Shown piece after piece: positions 13,155-20,967 of a stretch of DNA of 64,000 bases; within the stretch, counting starts at the first letter, position 1, and each line of letters begins with the position of its first letter. Position numbers and translations under genes: made by a program. Below the pieces are notes generated by a model. That model searched no databases. It was not told the origin of the DNA and saw only the letters and a list, made by a program, of their open reading frames with translations. This stretch comes from Lentzea albidocapillata subsp. violacea (lineage in GTDB: Bacteria; Actinomycetota; Actinomycetes; Mycobacteriales; Pseudonocardiaceae): the NCBI RefSeq assembly GCF_900100275.1, contig NZ_FNET01000010.1:233577-297576 (forward strand), read 5' to 3'.

Positions 13155-14363
13155 ATGTACGACCTGACCGATCCGCTGACCTACATCGGCACCGACGTGA
13201 ACGCCATGTGGCGATGGTTCCGTGAGAACGAGCCGGTGTACCGGCATCCGGCGGGACCACGCGGGCCCGAGTTCTGGGCCGTGTGCCGCCACGCCGACGT
13301 CATGGCGGTCTACCGCGACAACGAGCGGTTCACCTCCGAGCGCGGCAACGTGCTCACGACGTTGTTGCAGGGCGGGGACTCCGCCGCCGGGCGGATGCTC
13401 GCGGTCACCGACGGGCACCGCCACCGGGAGATCCGCAAGCTGATGCTCAGGTCCTTCTCCCCGCGGGTCGTGGGACGCATGCGGGACGCGGCCAGGGAAC
13501 GTACGGCCGGCCTGTTCGCCAGGGCCATGGAGCAGGAGCGGTTCGACTTCGCGACCGAGATCGTCGACCACGTGCCGATCAACACGATGGGCGACCTGAT
13601 GGGCGTGCCGGACGCGGACCGTGCCCAGCTCGTCGCGTGGAACACGGAGACGCTCGGCAGCCGTGACGGTGGCGGCACGGAGTTCGACGAGATCCTGGCC
13701 CGCAACGAGATCCTGCTGTACTTCCAGGACCTCGCCGCGCACCGCAGGCGCACCCCCGGCGAGGATGTGATCAGCGCGCTGGCCACCGGCACCATCGACG
13801 GCGAGCCGCTCACCGACGAGGAGATCGTCCTCAACTGCTACAGCCTGATCCTCGGCGGGGACGAGTCGAGCAGGCTGTCCGCGACGGGCGCGCTCGTGGC
13901 CCTGGCCGAGCACCCCGAGCAGTGGCGGGCGCTCAAGGACGGCACCGCCGGTCTCGACTCCGCGGTGGAGGAGGTGCTGCGCTGGACCACTCCGGCGATG
14001 CATTTCGGCCGCCGCGCGATCGTCGACGTGACGATCGGCGACCAGTTCGTCCGCGCGGGCGACATCGTCACGTTGTGGAACATCTCCGCGAACTTCGACG
14101 AGGAGGCGTTCCCCGAGCCCGGCCGGTTCGACCTCGCCCGTACCCCGAACCGGCACCTGACGTTCGGGTACGGCCCGCACTTCTGCATCGGCGCGTTCCT
14201 CGGCCGGGCGCACGTCGAGGCGGTGCTGGAGGGGCTGCGCGACCAGGTGGCCGAGTTCCGGCTCGCGGGTGAGCCGCGGCAGATCCACTCGAACTTCGTC
14301 TACGGCCACATCAACCTGCCGGTGGAGCTGACTCCCTTGCGGACTAAGGAGAACCTGCGATGA
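13155..14363 (+). CDS. Cytochrome P450, tailoring enzyme of the NRPS operon
   Basis: 402 residues, normal bacterial P450 length. The heme loop [10 protein letters not shown] carries the axial Cys344; ExxR-like helix K and an I helix [12 protein letters not shown] are present. The usual Thr of the I-helix oxygen-activation motif is Ser here (ESS in place of ETT), as in a number of secondary-metabolism P450s. The ATG at 13155 is preceded by GGAG with 6-nt spacing, which favours it over the GTG at 13143. The gene lies between the DrrB and MbtH genes and overlaps the latter by ATGA. Likely role: hydroxylation or epoxidation of a carrier-bound residue or of the acyl chain; the substrate cannot be told. 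Confidence 0.9.
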   Translation: MYDLTDPLTYIGTDVNAMWRWFRENEPVYRHPAGPRGPEFWAVCRHADVMAVYRDNERFTSERGNVLTTLLQGGDSAAGRMLAVTDGHRHREIRKLMLRSFSPRVVGRMRDAARERTAGLFARAMEQERFDFATEIVDHVPINTMGDLMGVPDADRAQLVAWNTETLGSRDGGGTEFDEILARNEILLYFQDLAAHRRRTPGEDVISALATGTIDGEPLTDEEIVLNCYSLILGGDESSRLSATGALVALAEHPEQWRALKDGTAGLDSAVEEVLRWTTPAMHFGRRAIVDVTIGDQFVRAGDIVTLWNISANFDEEAFPEPGRFDLARTPNRHLTFGYGPHFCIGAFLGRAHVEAVLEGLRDQVAEFRLAGEPRQIHSNFVYGHINLPVELTPLRTKENLR

Positions 14364-14557
14364 CCAACCCGTTCGACGACGAGAACGGCACGTTCCTGGT
14401 GCTCGTGAACGACCAGGACCAGTACAGCCTGTGGCCCTCGTTCGCCGAGGTGCCCCACGGCTGGACGGTGTCGCTGGGCGCGAGTCCGCGGGCCGCCGCG
14501 CTGGCCCACGTCGAGGAGAACTGGACCGACCTGCGTCCGCTCCGCCTGCGGAGCTGA
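14360..14557 (+). CDS. MbtH-like protein
   Basis: 65 residues with the family signature: [10 protein letters not shown] at the start, then QYSLWPSF, VPxGW and a C-terminal W-T-D-LRP. MbtH proteins bind the N-terminal half of NRPS adenylation domains and are needed for their folding or activity. The start codon overlaps the P450 stop (ATGA). It is the only MbtH protein in the window, so it may serve the three NRPS A domains and perhaps also the free-standing A domain at 35789. Confidence 0.95.
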   Translation: MTNPFDDENGTFLVLVNDQDQYSLWPSFAEVPHGWTVSLGASPRAAALAHVEENWTDLRPLRLRS

Positions 14558-14561
14558 CCCG

Positions 14562-15500
14562 GTGACCCAGGCGATCGAGGTAACCGGTCTGCGCAAGCGA
14601 TATCGGGACTCCGAGGCGCTGTGCGGGGTGGACCTCGCGGTGCCCGCCGGCACGGTGCTCGGCCTGCTCGGGCCCAACGGCGCGGGCAAGACCACGACGG
14701 TGCGGGTGCTGGCGACGTTGCTGCGGCCGGACGCCGGCACCGCGAAGGTCGCCGGTTTCGACGTGGTACGCAGTCCCCGGGAGGTGCGGGCGCGGATCGG
14801 TCTCGCCGGCCAGTACGCGGCCGTCGACGAACTGCTGACCGGTGCCGAGAACCTGGTGCTGCTCGGCAGACTGCTGCACCTGGGCGGACGTGGTGCCCGT
14901 CGGCGTGCGGCCGAGCTGCTCGAGCAGTTCGGCCTGACCGGCGCGGCGAACCGGCCGGTGCGGACGTACTCCGGTGGCATGCGCCGCCGCCTCGACATCG
15001 CGTCGTGCCTGGTGGTCACGCCCGAGGTGCTGTTCCTCGACGAACCGACCACCGGGCTCGACCCGGCGAGCCGGATCGAGCTGTGGGCGACCGTGCGCGA
15101 GCTCGTGCGGGGTGGCGTGACGTTGCTGCTGACCACCCAGTACCTGGAGGAGGCCGACCAGCTCGCCGACCGGGTCGCGGTGATCGCGGGGGGCCGGGTG
15201 ATCGCGGACGGTACCCCCGACGAGCTCAAGCGCAAGGTGGGAGGCGAACGGCTGGAGGTCGCGGTCGAACCCCGTGATGTCCCAGTGGCTTTGGCGGCTC
15301 TCGCACGTTTCGCGGCCGAGCCGCCCGTCGCCGGCGAGGGCGGGAGGATCTCGCTGAAGCTCGCCGGCACGCTCGACGGGATCGCGTCGGCCGCAGCCGC
15401 GTTACGGTCCGCCGGGGTGGACGTCACCGACTTCGCGTTGCGGCGTCCCAGCCTCGACGACGTCTTCCTCGACCTGATCGGCCGCCGGGCGTCGGGGTGA
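14562..15500 (+). CDS. ABC exporter ATP-binding protein (DrrA family)
   Basis: 312 residues from a GTG start. Walker A GPNGAGKTT, signature YSGGMRRRLD, Walker B VLFLDEPTTGLDP and the LTTQYLEEADQLADR switch region are all intact. The C-terminal extension with RRPSLDDVFL is typical of DrrA. It should drive the permease at 12380-13135. Four bases separate it from both neighbours, so it is in the NRPS operon. The inferred role is product export and resistance. Confidence 0.92.
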   Translation: MTQAIEVTGLRKRYRDSEALCGVDLAVPAGTVLGLLGPNGAGKTTTVRVLATLLRPDAGTAKVAGFDVVRSPREVRARIGLAGQYAAVDELLTGAENLVLLGRLLHLGGRGARRRAAELLEQFGLTGAANRPVRTYSGGMRRRLDIASCLVVTPEVLFLDEPTTGLDPASRIELWATVRELVRGGVTLLLTTQYLEEADQLADRVAVIAGGRVIADGTPDELKRKVGGERLEVAVEPRDVPVALAALARFAAEPPVAGEGGRISLKLAGTLDGIASAAAALRSAGVDVTDFALRRPSLDDVFLDLIGRRASG

Positions 15501-15504
15501 GCGG

Positions 15505-16383
15505 GTGACACGGATCGTGTTCACGGGTCGGGACCTGGTCAGGCTGCGGATGAAGATCAGCCTGGGCCCGGCGGCGGAGACGGTGTTCGCGCTGCGCGAC
15601 CTGCGCCGCGCGGGCGGAGGCGCGCACGAGGGCTGGCGCGAACGCGTGCACAACCGGCTGCGTGCCGACCCGGCACTGGCACGGTTGCTGCCGCGATCGT
15701 CCGACGACGACCTGCTGCACCACGTGGACCGCTCTCGCCGGGCACCGAAGAAGGACACGTCGTCCAGCTCCGACCTGCTGGAGATCTGGCGGATCGCCAT
15801 CGCGCCCTACTGGGGCCGCATGTTCACCTATCTCGACGCCGAGTGCGATGCCCGGGGCCGGGCGGCGCTCACCGAGGGCGTCGAGTCACTGCTGTCCACT
15901 TTGCACCCCCGGATCCGGTGGGATCCTCCCGTGCTCGACGTGCCCGGCGGGCCGGCGGGGGAGGAGATCCGCCTGGACGGCAACGGCCTGGTGCTGAGCC
16001 CGTCACTGTTCCTGGTCACCAGGCCCGGCGTCGTGCTCGGCGCCGAACGTCTCAGCGGCCGTCCGGCCCTGGTGTTCGCCGCACCTCCCGACCGCGCGAT
16101 CTCGGAACGGATCTGGCAGGCACCGCAGCACTCCGGCCGTGCACTGGCCGCCCTCGTCGGCATGACGAGGGCGGCCGCGCTGCGGGTGCTCACCGACACC
16201 TGCACCACCGGGCAGCTCGCGGAGCGGCTCGGCATCTCCTGCGCGGGTGCCAGCCAGCACACCGCGGTGCTGCGGCAGAACGGGCTCATCACCACGAGAC
16301 GTGTCCGCAACACCGCGTTGCACACCGTGACCCCGCTGGGCGCCGCGCTGCTCGGCGGTAACCCGCTCGACGGCGGGCGCTGA
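15505..16383 (+). CDS. Winged-helix transcriptional regulator with C-terminal ArsR-like HTH
   Basis: 292 residues from GTG. The last ~80 residues form a helix-turn-helix (TCTTGQLAERLGISCAGASQHTAVLRQNGLITTRRVRNTALHTVTPLG) of the ArsR type. The first ~200 residues are a domain often seen in actinomycete regulators of this length, with no recognised ligand site. It is the last gene of the NRPS operon, 4 bp after drrA-like, so it may sense the product or tune export. The target is unknown. Confidence 0.75.
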   Translation: MTRIVFTGRDLVRLRMKISLGPAAETVFALRDLRRAGGGAHEGWRERVHNRLRADPALARLLPRSSDDDLLHHVDRSRRAPKKDTSSSSDLLEIWRIAIAPYWGRMFTYLDAECDARGRAALTEGVESLLSTLHPRIRWDPPVLDVPGGPAGEEIRLDGNGLVLSPSLFLVTRPGVVLGAERLSGRPALVFAAPPDRAISERIWQAPQHSGRALAALVGMTRAAALRVLTDTCTTGQLAERLGISCAGASQHTAVLRQNGLITTRRVRNTALHTVTPLGAALLGGNPLDGGR

Positions 16384-16887
16384 TCACTCCGGCCACGAGC
16401 TGTACCGCCTCCGGCCGTACAGCAACGGCACATGACCATCCTGATGCGTCACGTCGAGAACGGTGCCCATCACGATGACGTGGCTGCCGGCGTGCTCGGT
16501 GCGGCTGACCCGGCAGTCCGCGATGGCATGCGCGGCGTCGAGCAGATGCGGCCCGCTCTGACCGTTGTTCCAGCGCACCTGGTCGAACCGCCCCGGCCGC
16601 CCGGAGGCGAACAGCTCGGCGGCGGAGCGGGCACCGTCGTGCAGCAGGTTGACCGCGAACGCTCCCCGCCGCACGATCGCCGCCAGCGTCGGACTCCCGG
16701 CCCGCAGACAGACCAGCAACATCGGCGGGGAGACACTCAGGCTGCACAACGAAGAGCACGTCATACCCCACGGTCCGCCCTCGTCGTCCGTCGTCGTCAC
16801 GATCGCGATACCGCTGGGGAACTCCGACATCAGTGCGCGGAACCCGTTCACCGAGACGGTGCCGAGCGCGGTCGTCGAGTCGGTCAC
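16384..16887 (-). CDS. Flavin reductase (NAD(P)H:FAD/FMN), likely partner of the halogenase
   Basis: 167 residues of the FMN-binding split-barrel flavin reductase family: SEFPSGIAIVTT near the N-terminus, GMTCSSLCSLSVSPPMLLVCL and the HVIVMGTVLDV strand. The family supplies free reduced flavin to two-component enzymes, and flavin-dependent tryptophan halogenases need FADH2. The GTG start at 16887 overlaps the stop of the antiporter gene by four bases (GTGA), in one operon with the halogenase. It faces the NRPS operon end-to-end, with the two stop codons abutting at 16383/16384. Confidence 0.88.
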   Translation of the reverse strand: MTDSTTALGTVSVNGFRALMSEFPSGIAIVTTTDDEGGPWGMTCSSLCSLSVSPPMLLVCLRAGSPTLAAIVRRGAFAVNLLHDGARSAAELFASGRPGRFDQVRWNNGQSGPHLLDAAHAIADCRVSRTEHAGSHVIVMGTVLDVTHQDGHVPLLYGRRRYSSWPE

Positions 16888-18149
16888 AGCACACCGTCCC
16901 TGTTCTCCTGGTGGGCTTGCACCGGTGGGCGGCGGCGTAGTTCGGCGCGGTCGAGCACCAGCAGGGCCGGCCCGGTCGTCGCGGTGGTCACCAGTGCCAT
17001 CACGACGAGCGCAAGGAACATCGGCGCGGTCAGGACTCCCGTGCTGTACCCGATCTGCAGCACGATGAGCTCGGTCAACCCGCGGGTGTTCACCAGTGCG
17101 GCCGCCCGCATCGAGTCCCAGGTGGACAGTCCGCCCAGCCGGGCGCCCGCGTAGCCGCCCGCCACCTTGCCCGCGACGCCGAGGACGACGGCCAGCGCCA
17201 CCAGCGCGACCGGGGTCGCGGCGAACGCCGTGGTGAACACGGTGATCCCGGTAGCGACGAAGAACACGGGTACGGCGTGCCTGCCCACCGCGGTGACCGC
17301 GGCGACCGGCTTCTCCCACTCCTTGCCGGTGGGCACGGCGAAACCCGCCAGCACGGCACCGAAGATCGCGGTCATGCCGAAGTGCTCGGCGCCCGCCGCC
17401 AGGCCAACGGCCACGCCACCGATCACGATCGCGGCGACGACCGGCCACCGGCCGGAGACGCGGCTCGCGGCGGCGGTGCGTGCCAGCGACCGCATCGACC
17501 ACGCGGCCACGGTTCCCACCGCCAGCACGAGCGCGGTGCGGACGAACCCGTCCACCCTGCCGGATGTCAGTCCCACCGCGACGGTGAGCAGCAGCCACGA
17601 GATCGCGTCGATGACGATCGCGGCGGTCAGCGCGAGCTGCCCGATCCTGGTGCCGGTCATGCCGCGGTCGTCCAGGATCCTGGCCAGCACCGGCACCGCC
17701 GTGATCGACAGCGACACCGCGGTCATCAGGACGAAGGCGGGGGCGGAGGCGGTGCCCCGCACCAGCGGGTCACCGGCGAGGAGCACCCACCCCGCCAGCA
17801 ACGCGCCGGCGACGAGCGCGGGCAGGAGGGCACCCGCCGTCATCCAGCCCAGCGCCGGCGACGTGAACCGGTGGCGCAGCCGCAGTTCGTGCGCGACCCC
17901 GACCAGGAACAGCGCCAGCCCCAGCTTCGCGACGACGCCCAGTGCGGACTGGACGTGGGCGGGGAACACGGTGTGGAACACGTCGTTCCCGGCCAGCCAG
18001 ATCACGGCCGGGCCGGCGAGCAGCCCGGCCGTGATCTCACCGATGACCGCCGGTTGGCGAGCGCGGCCGGCGACGTATCGCCCGCCTGCGGCGATCACCA
18101 CCGCGACGCCTGCGACGCCCGCGACGTGCAGGACATCCCATGCGGTCAA
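16884..18149 (-). CDS. Cation/proton antiporter (CPA2/KefB-like)
   Basis: 421 residues with about 12 hydrophobic helices, GEITAGLLAGPAVI near the start and the AVSLSITAVPVLARIL and VIDAISWLLL helices typical of CPA2 Na+(K+)/H+ antiporters. A C-terminal NAD-binding domain is absent. The TTG start at 18149 has GGAGGTG 9 nt upstream. The gene sits between the halogenase and its flavin reductase, all co-directional and nearly overlapping, so it belongs to the cluster. Its job is not evident: ion or pH homeostasis against a membrane-active product, or halide/product efflux, are guesses. Confidence 0.85.
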   Translation of the reverse strand: MTAWDVLHVAGVAGVAVVIAAGGRYVAGRARQPAVIGEITAGLLAGPAVIWLAGNDVFHTVFPAHVQSALGVVAKLGLALFLVGVAHELRLRHRFTSPALGWMTAGALLPALVAGALLAGWVLLAGDPLVRGTASAPAFVLMTAVSLSITAVPVLARILDDRGMTGTRIGQLALTAAIVIDAISWLLLTVAVGLTSGRVDGFVRTALVLAVGTVAAWSMRSLARTAAASRVSGRWPVVAAIVIGGVAVGLAAGAEHFGMTAIFGAVLAGFAVPTGKEWEKPVAAVTAVGRHAVPVFFVATGITVFTTAFAATPVALVALAVVLGVAGKVAGGYAGARLGGLSTWDSMRAAALVNTRGLTELIVLQIGYSTGVLTAPMFLALVVMALVTTATTGPALLVLDRAELRRRPPVQAHQENRDGVL

Positions 18150-18156
18150 GGTTCCG

Positions 18157-19752
18157 TCACCTCCCGTGCAACTGGCGGAGGTATTCGTAGGTGCTGGGCA
18201 GGGTGCGAACCAGTTCTTCCTGTTCCTTCTTGACCCTGGCGAACACCGCCTCGGCCGACTCCACCGTCTCCTGGCGGAAACCCAGCGCGGGCAACGGGTG
18301 CTCCGGCAGGAAGTCGAGGCCGGAGAACACGCAGTAGTAGTTGGCGTTGCTCCAGAAGTTCCGGAACTCGGCCTCGAAGTTGCCGTAGTAGTTGCCCTCG
18401 TCGGTCACCGGCATGTTCACCGCGAGACCCGCCTTGTACATCGCGACCTTCTCGCGGAAGTCGCTCGCGAGCTCCAGTTCCTTGCAGGCACGCCAGAACG
18501 GCGTGTCGTCGCGCGGGGCGAAGCTGAAGTGGCCCTGGATGAAGTCCCGCGTGTCGTCGAACATCGTCTCGATCTCGCGGTTGAACTGGTCGAGCAGGAT
18601 CGGCTCGAAGTTCTTGTCCGGGAAGTGCTTCACCAGCTGGTACAGCGCCGCGTAGACGAAGTAGATGCCGGTGGACTCGAGCGGCTCCAGGAAGCACGAG
18701 GACAGCCCGATGCCGACGACGTTCTTCACCCACGCCCGCCGGTTGCGGCCGACGCGGAACTTCACGTGGTTGAGCTTCTGCGTCTCCGGGTCCAGTCCCC
18801 ACATCCGGCAGAACTCCTCGGTGGCCTCGTCCTGGGAGGCGAACCGGCTGGAGTACACGTAGCCGGTGCCGAACCGGCCGAGCATGGGAATCTTCCACGT
18901 CCAGCCGGACGACATCGCGATCGCCGAGGTGTACGGCTCGACCCCGTTCGCCTCGTCGTCGTGCGGCACGGCCGTGGCGACGGCGCGGTCGTTGAGCAGG
19001 TGGTCGCTCATGTCCAGGAACGGTTCCTTCATCACCTGGTTGATCAGCAGGCTGCGGAACCCCGAGCAGTCGACGAACAGGTCGGCCTCGAGCCGGCGGC
19101 CCGTCTCGGTCCTGATCGCGGTGATGTACCCGCCGTGGTCGACCTCGGCCTCGGTGAACGTGTCCTGGATGTGCACAGCGCCCTGCTTCTCGGTGGCGAA
19201 GCGGCGCAGGAAGTCGGCGACCAGGTTGGCGTCGAAGTGCCAGGCGTAGCTGGCCCAGCGGGTGCCGTCGAGATAACGCGGCGACAGGTTCCGGTCGAAC
19301 ACCGGCGGCTGGCGGTAGCAGGCGTAGTCGAACGGCTCGTCCGTCTCGCCGGCCAGCTTCTTGTTCACCCAGTAGTGCGACAGCGGCAGGTTGCCGTGCT
19401 CCGGCAGCAGGCCGAAGAGGTGGTCGAAGTGGTCCTTGCGGCCCTCACCGTGCGGTCGCGCGGTGGCCTCGCCCGCTCCGGGAGTGCGCCAGTTGATGAA
19501 CCTGATGCCCATCTTGAAACTGGCGTTGCACTCGCGCATCCACTCCTCCTCGGACAGGCCGAGGAAGTCGAAGAACACCTTGTGCAGATTGGGAATGGTG
19601 GCCTCGCCGACGCCGATCTTCGGAATGGCGGGCGCTTCCAGCACCGTGATGTTCACGGCCGGTCCGAGTGCCTTGCCGAGATAGGACGCGCTCATCCATC
19701 CCGCTGTTCCGCCACCGAGAACGACGATGTTCCTGATTTGGTTGCCTGTCAT
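18157..19752 (-). CDS. Flavin-dependent tryptophan halogenase
   Basis: 531 residues. FAD-binding GGGTAGW at 13-19, the halogenase signature WTWKIP at 284-289, catalytic Lys80 (in [10 protein letters not shown]) and Glu356 (in SCFLEPLES) are all present. The family uses FADH2, O2 and chloride or bromide to halogenate free tryptophan. By recalled comparison the sequence is nearer RebH and Thal/SttH (7- and 6-halogenases) than PyrH (5-halogenase), so C6 or C7 is expected; this is not proof. The flavin reductase is two genes downstream. A tryptophan dioxygenase and a formamidase-like gene elsewhere in the cluster suggest the product becomes halo-kynurenine. Confidence 0.95.
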   Translation of the reverse strand: MTGNQIRNIVVLGGGTAGWMSASYLGKALGPAVNITVLEAPAIPKIGVGEATIPNLHKVFFDFLGLSEEEWMRECNASFKMGIRFINWRTPGAGEATARPHGEGRKDHFDHLFGLLPEHGNLPLSHYWVNKKLAGETDEPFDYACYRQPPVFDRNLSPRYLDGTRWASYAWHFDANLVADFLRRFATEKQGAVHIQDTFTEAEVDHGGYITAIRTETGRRLEADLFVDCSGFRSLLINQVMKEPFLDMSDHLLNDRAVATAVPHDDEANGVEPYTSAIAMSSGWTWKIPMLGRFGTGYVYSSRFASQDEATEEFCRMWGLDPETQKLNHVKFRVGRNRRAWVKNVVGIGLSSCFLEPLESTGIYFVYAALYQLVKHFPDKNFEPILLDQFNREIETMFDDTRDFIQGHFSFAPRDDTPFWRACKELELASDFREKVAMYKAGLAVNMPVTDEGNYYGNFEAEFRNFWSNANYYCVFSGLDFLPEHPLPALGFRQETVESAEAVFARVKKEQEELVRTLPSTYEYLRQLHGR

Positions 19753-19796
19753 CGCTACAAAGCTCCAAGTCGGTTACCACTCGTGTGCGTGGAAGA

Positions 19797-20780
19797 TCAT
19801 TTGACGAGCACGTGGCCGTCATTCGGCCGATAGCGCCGGGAATCTCGCAGATCGCGCAGCGAGAAACTGCGCTGCAGCCAGCGGTCCCGTCCGTCGTAGC
19901 GGGGGACGAACGCCGTACGGCCGTGCAGCGAGATGCGGTTGTCCACCACCGCCATGTCGCCGGGCGCGAGGCAGAACGTCACCGACGTTGCCTCCAGCGC
20001 CGCTTCGAGCTCCCGCAGTGCCTTGCCGGCGGCGTCGTGCAACGGGGTCGTCGCGGCGAAGTCGACCACGATGTCCGGGTCCTCCGGATCGCCGCCGCAC
20101 ACCGCGTGCGGCTCGGTGGCTTCACCTCCGCCGAACGACGGGGGTGGCGCGGTGACGAAGTCGGCGCGGAACAGCGACTCCCGGCACTCGGTGCTGAGCT
20201 GCGGAAATGCGCGGCGGATGCTGGCGATGCGCAGTCCGGCCACACGTTCGTGGTCGGCCCGCAGGCACAGCAGGAGCACGTAGTCGGGCCGGTGCGGGTG
20301 AAAGGCGTTCTCGTTGTGGAACGACAGCATCACCGAGCCCTCGTTGCCCTGGAAGCTCTCGCTGCCGGGTACCGGCACCACGTCCTGCACGAGCGCGCCG
20401 GACTTCTCGGCGAGGAACGCCACCGGGTCGCCGAGGCCGCTCGTGAACAGCGACAGCAGCGCGGCGGGCACGGTTGCCTCGCGCTGTACGGAACCGCTGT
20501 GCGCCGGCGTATCGGGAATCAGCAGCTCGTCCACCGGTAATGCCTGGACCAGCAACGCCCCGGACTCACCGGAATCGCGGCGGAACCGAGCGATGCGTTT
20601 GCGGACCGAAGCCGGAACGTCGTGCCAGAAATCGCTCGACGCGGTCGTCCACGCGGGTGAGCCGACCTCGTCGCCGGCGACCGCAAGAAAGTCGTTGGCG
20701 ACCTGTTCCATGGCTTTCGTCTCGATTGATCCCAACGTGAAAACGTCGGGCGGACCCTCGGCGTCAAAGAGAGCGGGCAT
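19797..20780 (-). CDS. AsnO-type asparagine beta-hydroxylase (Fe(II)/2-oxoglutarate)
   Basis: 327 residues from the ATG at 20780, which has a GGGGGGAAATGG ribosome-binding stretch; an upstream GTG at 20846 is less likely. The clavaminate-synthase-like fold is shown by HNENAFHPHRPD (metal ligands His155, Glu157) and NRISLHGR (His286) with RYDGRDRWLQR. Blocks such as GALVQDVVPVPG and DPxAFLxEKxGAL match AsnO of the CDA pathway, whose metal ligands, as I recall, have nearly the same numbering. AsnO converts free L-Asn to (2S,3S)-3-hydroxyasparagine. The third NRPS A domain has an Asn-like code. First gene of the halogenase operon. Confidence 0.9.
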   Translation of the reverse strand: MPALFDAEGPPDVFTLGSIETKAMEQVANDFLAVAGDEVGSPAWTTASSDFWHDVPASVRKRIARFRRDSGESGALLVQALPVDELLIPDTPAHSGSVQREATVPAALLSLFTSGLGDPVAFLAEKSGALVQDVVPVPGSESFQGNEGSVMLSFHNENAFHPHRPDYVLLLCLRADHERVAGLRIASIRRAFPQLSTECRESLFRADFVTAPPPSFGGGEATEPHAVCGGDPEDPDIVVDFAATTPLHDAAGKALRELEAALEATSVTFCLAPGDMAVVDNRISLHGRTAFVPRYDGRDRWLQRSFSLRDLRDSRRYRPNDGHVLVK

Positions 20781-20928
20781 CCATTTCCCCCCACTGAACA
20801 ACAGGCGATGCGACGCGCTTTCGAGCCTAGGTTTCACCATCTCCACTGACCACCTGCTTAAGTGCAGGATGAAAGTCCCTGGTCAGCGCTACCCCCGTGG
20901 AACCCGCGTTGACACGTCGTCCTGCCAT

Positions 20929-20948
20929 CTGTCAGTCTCGTCTTACAG
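20929..20948 (+). promoter_or_regulatory. Palindromic operator of the MMPL gene (shared with the ArsR-like gene)
   Basis: CTGTCAG-N6-CTTACAG, an inverted repeat of CTGTMAG half-sites. It follows a TTGACA -35-like hexamer at 20909-20914 by 14 bp, so it would cover the -10 and start region. The same palindrome (CTGTAAG-N6-CTGACAG) lies at 41675-41694 just before the ArsR-like gene. I infer one repressor for both promoters. Confidence 0.65.
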
Positions 20949-20967
20949 GTGGAGGGTGGCTCGGACA

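Noticed and set aside
20824..20850. SARP control of the AsnO-halogenase operon
   Set aside because: Only a single GTCAG (minus 20850-20846) is present; no repeat at 11 or 22 bp. A TGGTCA/TAGGCT promoter is possible but weak.
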